Source of the DNA: Phycisphaerae bacterium
GTDB taxonomy: Bacteria > Planctomycetota > Phycisphaerae > Phycisphaerales > UBA1924
NCBI GenBank assembly: GCA_030426605.1
Contig: JAUHXM010000016.1
Coordinates: forward strand, 1-42,687
Reading direction: 5' to 3'
Length of the DNA stretch: 42,687 bases
Below are positions 35,225 through 42,687 of this stretch, one piece after another. Below the pieces are notes generated by a model. The model did not search any database, was not told where the DNA came from, and saw only the letters and a list, made by a program, of their open reading frames with translations. The position numbers and the translations under genes were made by a program. Position 1 is the stretch's first letter. Every line of letters begins with the position of its first letter.

Positions 35225-38074
35225 ATGCGGCTGTGGGCGATCTTGTCGGTGTGCGCTGCCTTCGCGTGGGCAATCCCCACGCCCGTCGCCGCCGAACCAG
35301 ACCACAACCCCCCGATCGAGCCCCGTGTTCCGAGGGCGGCAGCGCGGGTCGTCGCGACCTACGACTTCGAGGAAACCAACAACCCCCTCCCCGTCCCACG
35401 CGGCTGGGCCCGCGGGCAGTCCGACCCCGCCGCGGGCATCGACCGCCCCGGCTTCCCGGTCTGGAACGGCGCGGCCTTCGACAAGCAATCGCCCGCCACC
35501 TCCGGACGGGCCACCGTCCGCCTGCCCGTCGAGGGCGGGTCGGCGTCGCTCCGCACCATGCCCGGGATCATCCCCATATTCCCGAGCGCGGACTACACCG
35601 TCTCCGCGTCCGTCCGTACCGCACCCGAGATGCGCTTCGCCCGGGCGGTGCTCGCCGCCCGCCAGCTCGACGACCGGGGCAACCCCATCCCGGGCTCGGA
35701 GGTCCGCACGCCCCCGACCTCCACCTACGGCGCCTGGCGCCGGCTCGCGGTGAACGTGCTCGCCGAAGACCCCGCCGCGGCGTTCCTGCAGGTCGAACTG
35801 CTCGTCCTCCAGCCCGAGCAACGCGCCGCGGGCGCGCCGCGCCGCCCCTTCGAAGTCTGGGAGGAGGACTACCACGGCGCCGCCTGGTTCGACGACGTCC
35901 TCGTCGTGCAACGCCCGCGCCTGGACCTCACCACAGAGCACCCGGGAAACATCGTCATCGCCCCCGGCGTCCCCGTGCTGCACGTCGGCGTCCGCGACCT
36001 CGCGGGCGAAGAGCTCACCGTACGCCTCGCCGTCCACGACCTCGACGGCACCGAGCTGGACCGACGCACCCTCGAGCTCGGCGGCGGGCGCCTCACCTCG
36101 GACTGGCGCCCGGCGCTCCACGCGTACGGCTGGCACCGCGCCACGCTCGAGGTGGACGCCGACGGCCTGCCCATCGCGCGCGAGACGTGCGACTTCCTCT
36201 GGCTCCCACCACACGCCGCTCAGGCCCAGGGCCGCCCGAAGTTCGAACGCACCCGCGCGGGCCGGCACCGCTTCGCCCTGCGCGCAGGCCCGATGCCCGC
36301 GCCCACGCGCGAGCAGATCCCGGGCATCACGCGGGCGCTCGGCGCGGGCAGCATCACGCTGCCCGTCTGGTCCGCCACGCCCGAGGAAGACCCGCGCGAC
36401 GCCGTGCGCGTCCTCACGGGCATCACCGAGACACTCCACGCCGACCTGACGGACATCACGCTCGAGATCCCCGAGATGCCAGCCCACGTCGCGGCGGCCG
36501 CCGGGGTGGACCCGTCCGACGTCGCGGGAACCATCCGCTCGGAACGCGCCGTCTGGAGCGCGGCCCTCGACCCATTCTTCGACCGGTTCGGCCAACGCGT
36601 CCGCCGATGGCAGGTCGGCGCGCTCGAGACCGGGTGGCAATCGCGCGACGGCGCGTTCGGCCCCGATCTCAACGAGGTCGCCACCGCCCTCGGGTCCCTC
36701 GTGCCCGGGCCGATCGTCGCGGTCCCCTGGGCCTGGGATGCCCTGCCCGACCCCGCGCTCGCCGACCACCCGACCGCCACCATCATCGAGATCGATCCCG
36801 GCATCGACGCCGGCGGCGCGGACGAGATCGTCCGATCGTGGACCGGCGGCGTCCTGCCGGCGCGCCAGGGCGATGGCATCTCCGACCCGCACGAGCTCAC
36901 CCTCGTGCTCGATTCACCCAAGGCCAGCCCGCACGGGCGATGGGGCGCCGCCGCCTTCGCACGCTCGCTCGTGGGCGCCTGGCTCGCCCTCAACTCAGAC
37001 GCCATCCAGGACCCCTCGCCTCTCCGCGTCGCGCTCGACGGCGGCTGGGACGTCCGCAACGCAAGACGCCCCAAGCTCGAGCCCACCCCGAGCGCCGGCG
37101 TCTGGCGCACACTCACCGGCGTCTTCGAGGGACGCTCGCTCGTTCGTGAGATCGACCTCCTCCCGGGCGCGCGAACGGTGCTTCTCGCGCCGGGCTCGGA
37201 GGCCCCGTCATCACGCGGCGCCGCGATGATCGCCTGGCGCGAATCAGGCGGCTCCGACACCCACGACATCCTGCTGGGCGCCGACATCCGACGGATCGAT
37301 CTGTTCGGAAACCAGCAGGACGTCCAACTCGTCACCGACGACCCGGACGTCGCCGCATACCACCGGATCGAGCTCACCGACGAGCCCGTCATCTTCGAAG
37401 GCGTGGACGCCGAACTGCTCGCCTTCCTCGCGAGCGTCCGGCTCGACCCCGGGCGGGTCGCGACCACGCCGGGCACGCACCGGCACGATCTTGTCTTCGA
37501 AAACCCCTGGTCATTCCCGCTCCGCGGACGGCTGTACCTCCTCGAGCCCGGCGGGCACAGCTCCGGCGATACGCCCGTAGACCGCACCTGGGTCATCGGG
37601 CCGCGCGTCACAGAGTTCTCCGCGGCGGGCGGCGCCGAAGGGCGGGTGCCCCTCTCCATCGCGTTCGGCGCCGCACAGCGCACCGGCACGCGCGACCTGG
37701 TCATCGATTTCGAGCTCGGCGGCGGGCGCGCCGTGCGCGCCAAGCGTACCTTCCAGCTCGGACTCGACGACCTCCGTATGGTCGCCTACGAACGCACCAT
37801 CCCGGGCTCGGACGGCGACGTCCTCGTCCAGGTCGAGGTCACAAACACATCCGACCGCGCGCACAGCATGGACATCGTCGGCGTCGCACCCGGCCAGCCA
37901 AAGGCCCGCGCCTCCGTCGTCTCCCTCGAACCCGGACGCACCGCGAAACGCGCGCTCATGTTCTACGGCGCCCGCGACGCGCTCTCCGGCGGCGAGGTCA
38001 TCGTCGGGCTCTCGCTCCTCGACGAACCCGGACGCCTCAACACGCCCGTCACCGTCGCCCGCAGGGCTGATTAG
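35225..38074 (+). CDS. Large exported protein of unknown function (949 aa)
   Basis: The protein has a signal peptide (MRLWAILSVCAAFAWAIPTP, then VAAEP). Residues about 38-230 look like a carbohydrate-binding-type jelly roll (VVATYDFEETNNPLPVPRGW, SADYTVSASVRTAPEMRFAR). About 230-340 is an Ig-like domain. The middle (about 345-640) has the strand/helix rhythm of a TIM barrel (ITLPVWSATPEEDP, VGALETGW, EIDPGIDAGGADEIVRSW), and the last 250 residues are beta-rich Ig-like modules. An exported glycoside-hydrolase-like or polysaccharide-binding role is a guess; no catalytic residues can be named. There is no PEP-CTERM or dockerin tail. The stop overlaps that of the convergent methyltransferase gene. 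Confidence 0.7.
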   Translation: MRLWAILSVCAAFAWAIPTPVAAEPDHNPPIEPRVPRAAARVVATYDFEETNNPLPVPRGWARGQSDPAAGIDRPGFPVWNGAAFDKQSPATSGRATVRLPVEGGSASLRTMPGIIPIFPSADYTVSASVRTAPEMRFARAVLAARQLDDRGNPIPGSEVRTPPTSTYGAWRRLAVNVLAEDPAAAFLQVELLVLQPEQRAAGAPRRPFEVWEEDYHGAAWFDDVLVVQRPRLDLTTEHPGNIVIAPGVPVLHVGVRDLAGEELTVRLAVHDLDGTELDRRTLELGGGRLTSDWRPALHAYGWHRATLEVDADGLPIARETCDFLWLPPHAAQAQGRPKFERTRAGRHRFALRAGPMPAPTREQIPGITRALGAGSITLPVWSATPEEDPRDAVRVLTGITETLHADLTDITLEIPEMPAHVAAAAGVDPSDVAGTIRSERAVWSAALDPFFDRFGQRVRRWQVGALETGWQSRDGAFGPDLNEVATALGSLVPGPIVAVPWAWDALPDPALADHPTATIIEIDPGIDAGGADEIVRSWTGGVLPARQGDGISDPHELTLVLDSPKASPHGRWGAAAFARSLVGAWLALNSDAIQDPSPLRVALDGGWDVRNARRPKLEPTPSAGVWRTLTGVFEGRSLVREIDLLPGARTVLLAPGSEAPSSRGAAMIAWRESGGSDTHDILLGADIRRIDLFGNQQDVQLVTDDPDVAAYHRIELTDEPVIFEGVDAELLAFLASVRLDPGRVATTPGTHRHDLVFENPWSFPLRGRLYLLEPGGHSSGDTPVDRTWVIGPRVTEFSAAGGAEGRVPLSIAFGAAQRTGTRDLVIDFELGGGRAVRAKRTFQLGLDDLRMVAYERTIPGSDGDVLVQVEVTNTSDRAHSMDIVGVAPGQPKARASVVSLEPGRTAKRALMFYGARDALSGGEVIVGLSLLDEPGRLNTPVTVARRAD
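38071..38074. other. Tail-to-tail stop codon overlap (TTAG)
   Basis: TTAG provides TAG for the + gene (38072-38074) and TAA for the minus gene (38071-38073). It is the third case of overlapping stops between convergent genes in this window. Confidence 0.85.
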
Positions 38075-38835
38075 TCGGGCTTGAGCACGTAAATCGCGTA
38101 CCCGCCCGGCGAGGGGTCCGCGTCGCGCCCCGTCTCGCCCACCACCCCCGCGATGCGCAGCGGCGACTTCGCGACCAGGTCATACCACTGCTCGAGCGCG
38201 TACGTCCGCAGGTCATACGTGCTGTCGATGCGGCGCTCCCGTGCCGGTGTCTTTACGTGCACGTGGCTGATCACCCGCTCGACGCGCGAGCCGCTGGCCG
38301 GCGGGAGATACTGGACGGTCTGCGTCACACGCGTCCGCCCGCGCGCCGCGCGCCAGACGTCCTCCACCGGCTCGTCCCAGTCCGGGAAGCTCATCCCGAT
38401 GCCCACCGCGTACGCCCCGCCCGGCTTGAGCGCCCGCGCGATCTGATCGAAGTGCCGCAGCATCGCCCGGTCGGACATCAAGTGCCGGATCGTGTTGATC
38501 AGATTGAACGCGAACGCGCACGAACCGGGCTCAATCAGGTCCGGGTCCTCCATCGAGCCGACGAGCAGCCTCGCACGCCGCCCCAGCCCGCGCCGCCGGA
38601 ACCGCTCCGTCGCGTACGCGATCATCCCGGGCTCAAGGTCGTACCCGATCACCCGACGCCCGCGCCCCGCCGCCACCCGCAGGTACCGCGCCGACCCGCA
38701 CGCCGGCTCGAGCCACGCCCCACGCCCGACCGCGAACCGCTCGGCCATCCGTTCGAGCCCCGTCACGTCCGCCGCGGTCCCCGGCGCGTGCAGAATGTCG
38801 TACACACTCGCGTCTTCGTAGAATCCCTGCGGCAC
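38071..38835 (-). CDS. Class I SAM-dependent methyltransferase
   Basis: The 254-aa protein has the Rossmann methyltransferase motifs: motif I LEPACGSARYL (42-52), acidic motif II IGYDLEPGM with D66, and the post-motif region ALKPGGAYAVGIGM. The substrate is unknown. Extra C-terminal strands (STYDLRTYALEQWYDLVAKS) resemble small-molecule methyltransferases. GTG 38835 (MPQGFYEDASVYDILHAPGT) is preferred over the longer frame from 38886, since the frame upstream runs through the divergent promoter region and TACGCT lies 5 nt before the GTG. Confidence 0.82.
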   Translation of the reverse strand: MPQGFYEDASVYDILHAPGTAADVTGLERMAERFAVGRGAWLEPACGSARYLRVAAGRGRRVIGYDLEPGMIAYATERFRRRGLGRRARLLVGSMEDPDLIEPGSCAFAFNLINTIRHLMSDRAMLRHFDQIARALKPGGAYAVGIGMSFPDWDEPVEDVWRAARGRTRVTQTVQYLPPASGSRVERVISHVHVKTPARERRIDSTYDLRTYALEQWYDLVAKSPLRIAGVVGETGRDADPSPGGYAIYVLKPD

Positions 38836-38840
38836 ACACG

Positions 38841-38850
38841 AGCGTATGCA
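38841..38850. promoter_or_regulatory. Overlapping divergent -10-like boxes
   Basis: The sequence AGCGTATGCA contains TACGCT on the minus strand (38841-38846), 5 nt before the methyltransferase GTG, and TATGCA on the plus strand (38845-38850), 11 nt before the hydrolase ATG. Because the two boxes overlap, polymerase could serve only one direction at a time. Confidence 0.35.
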
Positions 38851-38861
38851 AACGGGCGGGC

Positions 38862-39752
38862 ATGACCGATGAGCGGCCACAACCAATACGCAAACGCCCG
38901 GGCCCGCTCGCCCGGGTGGCGCGATCCGCGCTCTCGTGCACGCTCATACTCGGCGCGCTGCTCGCGGTGGGGGCGTGCATGAACCTGGGCGAACGCATGG
39001 CCTACCACCCAAGCCGCGTCGCGTTCGTCACGCCCCACGGCATCGAGGACATCTCGTTCCACAGCGCCGACGGCACGCCCCTCCACGGGTGGTTCATGCC
39101 CGCCACCGGCGGCCAGCCAGGCCCCGTCGTCGTCCACGCCCACGGCAACGCCGGCAACATCGCGGACCACGCCGCGTTCAGCGCCTTCCTCCGCGACCGC
39201 GGGTTCCACGTCTTCCTGTTCGACTACCGCGGCTACGGGCGGTCCGCCGACAAACGCCCGACGCGCTCCGCGCTGATCGACGACACCCGCGCCGCGCTCT
39301 CCACCGCACGAACACACCCGCTGGCGATCCCGGACCGCGTCGGCATCTACGGCGTCAGCCTCGGCGCCGCCTTCGCCCTGCCCGTCGCCGCCGAAGACCA
39401 GGGCGTGCGCGCTGTCGTCACGCTCTCCGCATTCTCAACATGGCGCGGCGTCGCACACGACTGGGCACCCGTCCTCGGCCCCGCGCTCATCCACAGCGGC
39501 CACGACCCAGAGGACGCCGCAGCGCGACTCGGCGACCGCCCATACCTCATCCTCCACGGCGACGCCGACGGCGTGATCAACCCGCGCCACGCACACCGCC
39601 TGCATCACGCCGCCCAATCCGCCGGCGTGCCCACCGAATTCCTGATCGTCCCCGGCGCGGATCACAACTCGATCCTGCACACCAACCCGGAAGCGGCCGA
39701 CGCGATCGCCGCGTTCTTCACCACGCATCTCAGGACCGAACCCACGCCCTGA
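38862..39752 (+). CDS. Membrane-anchored alpha/beta hydrolase
   Basis: The 296-aa protein has an N-terminal hydrophobic segment ending in a lipobox-like VGAC (Cys39), so it is a membrane or lipoprotein form. The alpha/beta-hydrolase core is complete: oxyanion loop VHAHGNAGN, nucleophile S166 in GVSLG, an acid in LHGDADGVI (D234 or D236), and H268 in GADHNSIL. DYRGYGRSADKRPT is typical of the BEM46/ABHD-type subfamily. The substrate is unknown (ester or thioester). It is divergent from the methyltransferase gene and followed by a strong hairpin shared with the convergent dockerin gene. Confidence 0.85.
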   Translation: MTDERPQPIRKRPGPLARVARSALSCTLILGALLAVGACMNLGERMAYHPSRVAFVTPHGIEDISFHSADGTPLHGWFMPATGGQPGPVVVHAHGNAGNIADHAAFSAFLRDRGFHVFLFDYRGYGRSADKRPTRSALIDDTRAALSTARTHPLAIPDRVGIYGVSLGAAFALPVAAEDQGVRAVVTLSAFSTWRGVAHDWAPVLGPALIHSGHDPEDAAARLGDRPYLILHGDADGVINPRHAHRLHHAAQSAGVPTEFLIVPGADHNSILHTNPEAADAIAAFFTTHLRTEPTP

Positions 39753-39770
39753 CCGGCGCACACCCACCCG

Positions 39771-39824
39771 GACCCGATCACGCCGGGGCCGGACAGCACC
39801 GGCCCCAGCGTGTGTGGTCGGGTC
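39771..39824. terminator. Long bidirectional terminator-like hairpin between convergent genes
   Basis: The arm 39780-39792 (ACGCCGGGGCCGG) pairs with 39799-39811 with one mismatch around a 6-nt loop. Outside it GACCCGA (39771-39777) pairs with TCGGGTC (39818-39824). The structure lies between the stop codons of the hydrolase and the dockerin gene. It lacks a T-tract on either side, so termination is inferred from position and stability. Confidence 0.6.
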
Positions 39825-39833
39825 ATTCCTCGG

Positions 39834-40820
39834 TCACGTGCCCGCGAGGAAGCACGCGACAAACGCGTCGATGTCGTCCACGTTCAGCGAACCGTTCCCG
39901 TCAAAGTCGGCCGCCAGGTCGGACGCGAGGAACGCCGCGACGAACACGTCAATGTCGTCCACGTTCAGCGTGTCGTTCCCGTCCATGTCGCACGCCCCGA
40001 GCGTCGAGGGCACCACGGCGAGGTCACCCGGCTGCACGGGCGGGATGCCCTCGGCGTTGTTCGGGCCGAAGGGAAGCCCCACCGAATACCCCGACCCGTC
40101 CGTGCCGAACGTGTTCACCGTGCTGAAGAAGTTCGGGAAAACACCCTGCCCGACCGACCCGTGGTAGCCCTGGTCGGCGCGAGACCAGTCCACGGTCATG
40201 CCCTGGCTGTACCCGATGTCCTGCGGGATCGTGTAGAGCTGCGTGAAGACCGACCCGTCGCCCGAGTAGACGGTGTCGGTCTCGAGCTCGACGACGTAGA
40301 ACGTGCCCGCCGAGTCAACCGCCAGCCCGCCCAGGTAATGACGCTCAGGGAACCCGGTCATGAGACCGACCGGCGTGACGACACCCGTGCCCAGGTCCAC
40401 CCTGAACAGCGTTGATTCCGACGCAAACCGCGTGTTCATCCCGTACATCTGCCCGTCCACCGGGTTGTACGCGAGGTCCTGCAGCGTCTGCAGCGTGCCG
40501 CCCACCGGCGATGCCGCCCCCGTCGCCGGGTTCACCGAATACAGCCCGGACGCGGCGCCGCCCGTGTTCTTGAACAGCGTCGCGAACGCCCAGAGGTTCC
40601 CCTCCGCGTCGAACTCAAGCCCTCCGAACCCGATGTTCGGCACACCCGTGGACCCGACCACGGTGTACCCGTCGGGCGACGCGGGATCGAAAATGATCAA
40701 CTCGTCCGAGCCGTCCACGGTCGGCGCGATCGTGTTCACGGCATAGATGTCAACCGCGTGCGCGCCGGCGCACGCCAACGCGGGGATCGCGACCGAGAGA
40801 ACTCGCCTGAGAGTGTGCAT
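39834..40820 (-). CDS. Exported propeller-like protein with C-terminal dockerin repeats
   Basis: The 328-aa protein has a signal peptide (MHTLRRVLSVAIPALACAGA). The mature region resembles a beta-propeller of the type found in DUF4394/NHL-like secreted proteins: LIIFDPASPDGYTVVGS, GGLEFDAEGNLWAF, GLYSVNPATGAASPVGG, DLAYNPVDGQMYGMN, GLAVDSAGTFYVVE. The tail carries two calcium-loop dockerin repeats (DMDGNDTLNVDDIDVFVAAF and DFDGNGSLNVDDIDAFVACF), preceded by a GACDM motif and closely matching the gene at 13237. This suggests a shared surface-docking partner. GGAG lies before the chosen ATG. Confidence 0.8.
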   Translation of the reverse strand: MHTLRRVLSVAIPALACAGAHAVDIYAVNTIAPTVDGSDELIIFDPASPDGYTVVGSTGVPNIGFGGLEFDAEGNLWAFATLFKNTGGAASGLYSVNPATGAASPVGGTLQTLQDLAYNPVDGQMYGMNTRFASESTLFRVDLGTGVVTPVGLMTGFPERHYLGGLAVDSAGTFYVVELETDTVYSGDGSVFTQLYTIPQDIGYSQGMTVDWSRADQGYHGSVGQGVFPNFFSTVNTFGTDGSGYSVGLPFGPNNAEGIPPVQPGDLAVVPSTLGACDMDGNDTLNVDDIDVFVAAFLASDLAADFDGNGSLNVDDIDAFVACFLAGT

Positions 40821-40874
40821 GTCGTGTGCTCCGAGTCTGTGTCCAGGTGGGGGGGTGACGTTGGATGAAGACAA

Positions 40875-41486
40875 TCAGCGCCTGCGGCGGACGCCCGCGA
40901 TGCCGCCCAACGCGAGCAGCGCCGCCGCGCCCGGCGCCGGCACGAACGTGACCTGCAGATCGTCGAACGTGATCGGGAAGTTCGGTGCGGGCGAGCCCTT
41001 CACGATCACCTTCGCGAACCCGTCGTCCGAGTGCCACCCGTGCCAGTTCCATGACCCCAGCGGGAACGACGCGCTGACACTCTCGATGAGGTTGTCGCCC
41101 GCGTCGTAGAACTCGACCGAGGTCGGCCCGATCTCGTCGGCGGTGTTGAAGTACCCGCCGAAATCGCTCACCAGCGTCTCGAACTCGAACGTGTACACGC
41201 CCGTGACAGACCCGCCCATCAGGTTGCCGTTGTACGGCAGCACCTCGGTGTTGCTCACGAAACTGAACAGGTTCAGGGCGATCATCGTGCCGTTGGCGAA
41301 CGTGTCGTAGCCCTGCCCCTGCCCGCCGAAGATGTCGATCGGCCCGTTGACAAACCCCGGCGACGCGATCGCCTCGAACGTCTCGAACGCGTCGCCCGAG
41401 AACGGGCCGGTGCTCGTGATGGTGGCGTGGGCGGTGCCCGCGGCCGCGAACGCGGCAGCGACGGTCAGACTCGCGCGAATCGTCAT
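40875..41486 (-). CDS. Exported PEP-CTERM-like protein
   Basis: The 203-aa protein has a signal peptide (MTIRASLTVAAAFAAAGTAH) and ends FVPAPGAAALLALGGIAGV plus RRRR, the cleanest PEP-CTERM-like tag in the window. The domain between (FSGDAFETFEAI, NGPIDIFGGQGQGYDTFAN, YTFEFETLVSDFGGYFNT, SVEFYDAGDNLIESV, GWHSDDGFAKVIVKG) resembles planctomycetal secreted beta-sandwich proteins of unknown role. AGAAGGAGAA stands about 5 nt before the ATG at 41486, which excludes the longer frame. It lies 54 nt upstream, in transcription direction, of the dockerin gene and may be cotranscribed with it. Confidence 0.8.
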   Translation of the reverse strand: MTIRASLTVAAAFAAAGTAHATITSTGPFSGDAFETFEAIASPGFVNGPIDIFGGQGQGYDTFANGTMIALNLFSFVSNTEVLPYNGNLMGGSVTGVYTFEFETLVSDFGGYFNTADEIGPTSVEFYDAGDNLIESVSASFPLGSWNWHGWHSDDGFAKVIVKGSPAPNFPITFDDLQVTFVPAPGAAALLALGGIAGVRRRR

Positions 41487-41734
41487 GGGTTCTCCTTCTG
41501 CTCTCCGCTTGGACCCGGAACGCACTCGCTCCGGGGAGGCGCCCGGCACGTCGCGGGCACCCGATTGTGTGACACTACCCAGAGGTGCAACACAGACGCA
41601 AGCGTCATCCCTGAAAATCGTGCGAATTGTCGCAGTGACAGTTTCCGATCTTGCAGCGGCGTTCATGCCCGAGTAAACTCGAAGACACAAGCAACACCCG
41701 ATCGGCGATGTTCGGGTAATGAAAGTGTGTTTGC
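41487..41734. promoter_or_regulatory. Divergent intergenic region upstream of the PEP-CTERM-like and HTH-like genes
   Basis: This 248-nt stretch is less GC-rich than its surroundings in its right half (around 41610-41735). It contains a TAATGA box at 41717-41722, 12 nt before ATG 41735, and an ACCCGA/TCGGGT inverted repeat ending just before it that could be an operator. No clear -35 is seen and no gene is supported. Confidence 0.3.
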
Positions 41735-42687
41735 ATGTCGGGCACAACAACCCATCCCCCGTTCCCGACACACGCCAAAGCGGTCGTCCGGGCCGTCCGC
41801 GGCGCGTTCGCCGAGGTCGTCACCTCCGCCGGTGCAGACGCCCACGACCCCGGCTCAATCTCGCGCCGCATCGGCCTGAACCGCAACCTCGCCTGGAAGA
41901 TCTCACGCATCATCCAGGACGAAGACCCCGCCGCGGCCTTGACGCAGATGCCCGGCTCATCCGGCCTCCGCATCTTCCTGCGCGGGTCCGAGCGCGCCGG
42001 CGCAAACGCCGGGATCGTGCAAACCGCCAAAGCCGCCATCGAAGACTTCGAGGAACTCATCCGTGTCCACTCCGGCGACCGCGCGACCCTCGAAATGATG
42101 GGCAGCGAGCTCAGCGAGCAGGGCAACCGCCAACGCGACGAGCAGCACCGCAAACTCCTCTTCCAGGGCGGCAGCTACGTCCTCGGCGTGCAGACCCGCG
42201 TCGTCCTCAAGATCGGCCTCGTCATGCCGGGCGCGGCCGACGGGCTGCTCGATTTTGCATCCGTCAACGGCCTCGTTGATTTCCGCAGACTCCGCCAGGA
42301 CGTCACCTGGGTCATGGCGTCACGCCACGGCCGCAATGACGACGGCTCCGAGATGACGACCGGCGCCACCGAACCGATCGACCCCGACTTCGCCGGCGCA
42401 GACGAAGCGCCGCTCATCGGCGCCTACTGCTCGCAGCCGCTGCCCGAGCTCCGCCGCGTCGAGCAACCCAGCGGCGTGAGCTTCGAACTCGTCGAGGGAC
42501 GCGTCGGAAACACCGGAGCGCTCACCTGCTACGTCGGCGCAATCCAACGCGGCATCCCGTACTACCGCACCGAATCCAACGAGTGGGGCGAGCACTCCGC
42601 GATCTGCGATGTCCCCGCCGAAATGCTCCTCATGGACCTCTTCATCCACGAGAGCTTCGCCTTCGCGCTCGACCCCGAGACGTTCCT
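41735..42687 (+). CDS. Protein with possible N-terminal helix-turn-helix, 3' truncated by the window edge
   Basis: The frame is open from ATG 41735 to the last base (317 full codons), so the gene continues outside. Residues about 39-61 (PGSISRRIGLNRNLAWKISR) have the shape of a winged-helix or helix-turn-helix, and the preceding segment (AKAVVRAVRGAFAEVVTSAG) is helical. The rest (SSGLRIFLRGSERAGAN, then IVQTAKAAIEDFEELIRVHS) is unrecognised and has no signal peptide or membrane helix, so a cytoplasmic transcription regulator is a reasonable guess. Codon use is normal for this window. The start is divergent from the PEP-CTERM-like gene. Confidence 0.7.
   Translation, partial: MSGTTTHPPFPTHAKAVVRAVRGAFAEVVTSAGADAHDPGSISRRIGLNRNLAWKISRIIQDEDPAAALTQMPGSSGLRIFLRGSERAGANAGIVQTAKAAIEDFEELIRVHSGDRATLEMMGSELSEQGNRQRDEQHRKLLFQGGSYVLGVQTRVVLKIGLVMPGAADGLLDFASVNGLVDFRRLRQDVTWVMASRHGRNDDGSEMTTGATEPIDPDFAGADEAPLIGAYCSQPLPELRRVEQPSGVSFELVEGRVGNTGALTCYVGAIQRGIPYYRTESNEWGEHSAICDVPAEMLLMDLFIHESFAFALDPETF

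Noticed and set aside
35219-36892. 557-aa minus-strand open frame opposite the 949-aa exported protein
   Set aside because: It is low-complexity Gly/Arg/Asp/Val-rich sequence of a reverse-frame shadow; the + strand frame has a signal peptide and coherent domains.

Overview
The window is a GC-rich chromosomal segment (roughly 70 % GC by eye) from a bacterium that looks like a planctomycete of the class Phycisphaerae. The evidence is the number of secreted proteins ending in a Pro-x-Pro / hydrophobic / Arg-cluster tag (PEP-CTERM-like), two proteins with C-terminal dockerin-like repeats, a MoxR-DUF58-VWA locus, and a tiny histone H1-like protein. There is no rRNA, tRNA, CRISPR array, transposase or phage gene. 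Placement is by inference; no ribosomal marker is present.

Layout. (1) 1-11.5 kb is mostly housekeeping on the + strand: the 3' end of rimO, a convergent secreted protein, ftsW and murG (peptidoglycan), a pseudo-receiver protein plus a GGDEF diguanylate cyclase, ksgA/rsmA, an APH-fold kinase-like protein, the histone-like protein, a FabZ-like dehydratase, a UvrC-like protein whose GIY-YIG tyrosines are lost, and a class I mannose-6-phosphate isomerase. (2) 11.5-15.5 kb holds exported proteins (a PEP-CTERM-like protein, a trypsin-like protease, a dockerin protein) and a DegT-family aminotransferase. A 511-nt gap follows, containing a candidate structured RNA and an excellent intrinsic terminator. 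(3) 16-21.1 kb has a DUF2156-GNAT fusion facing a minus-strand operon: M24 peptidase, accB, accC, VOC protein. (4) 21.2-34.5 kb has an orphan two-module ABC permease and an NHL lipoprotein, then a long translationally coupled locus: VWA/GATase-like membrane protein, MoxR ATPase, 64-aa lipoprotein, DUF58, lipoprotein, a chimeric gene remnant, two paralogous PEP-CTERM-like proteins, lipoprotein, BatA-like VWA protein. (5) 34.4-42.7 kb has an iodotyrosine-deiodinase-like nitroreductase, a 949-aa exported protein, a methyltransferase, an alpha/beta hydrolase, a second dockerin protein, a further PEP-CTERM-like protein, and a gene with a possible N-terminal helix-turn-helix that runs off the end.

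How it fits together. MoxR ATPases act with DUF58 and VWA proteins on envelope or metal-dependent targets. Here that module is interleaved with lipoproteins and exported proteins, and it carries a clear scar of tandem duplication: the start of the VWA gene is fused to the end of the DUF58 gene at 29757-29849. Between genes there are several unrelated families of paired inverted repeats that look like REP-type elements. Three convergent gene pairs overlap at their stop codons (CTAG, CTAG, TTAG). Several genes lacking a Shine-Dalgarno sequence carry a TANNNT box 4-8 nt before the start codon, which suggests leaderless transcription, while others use a recurrent TATGCT -10-like box.
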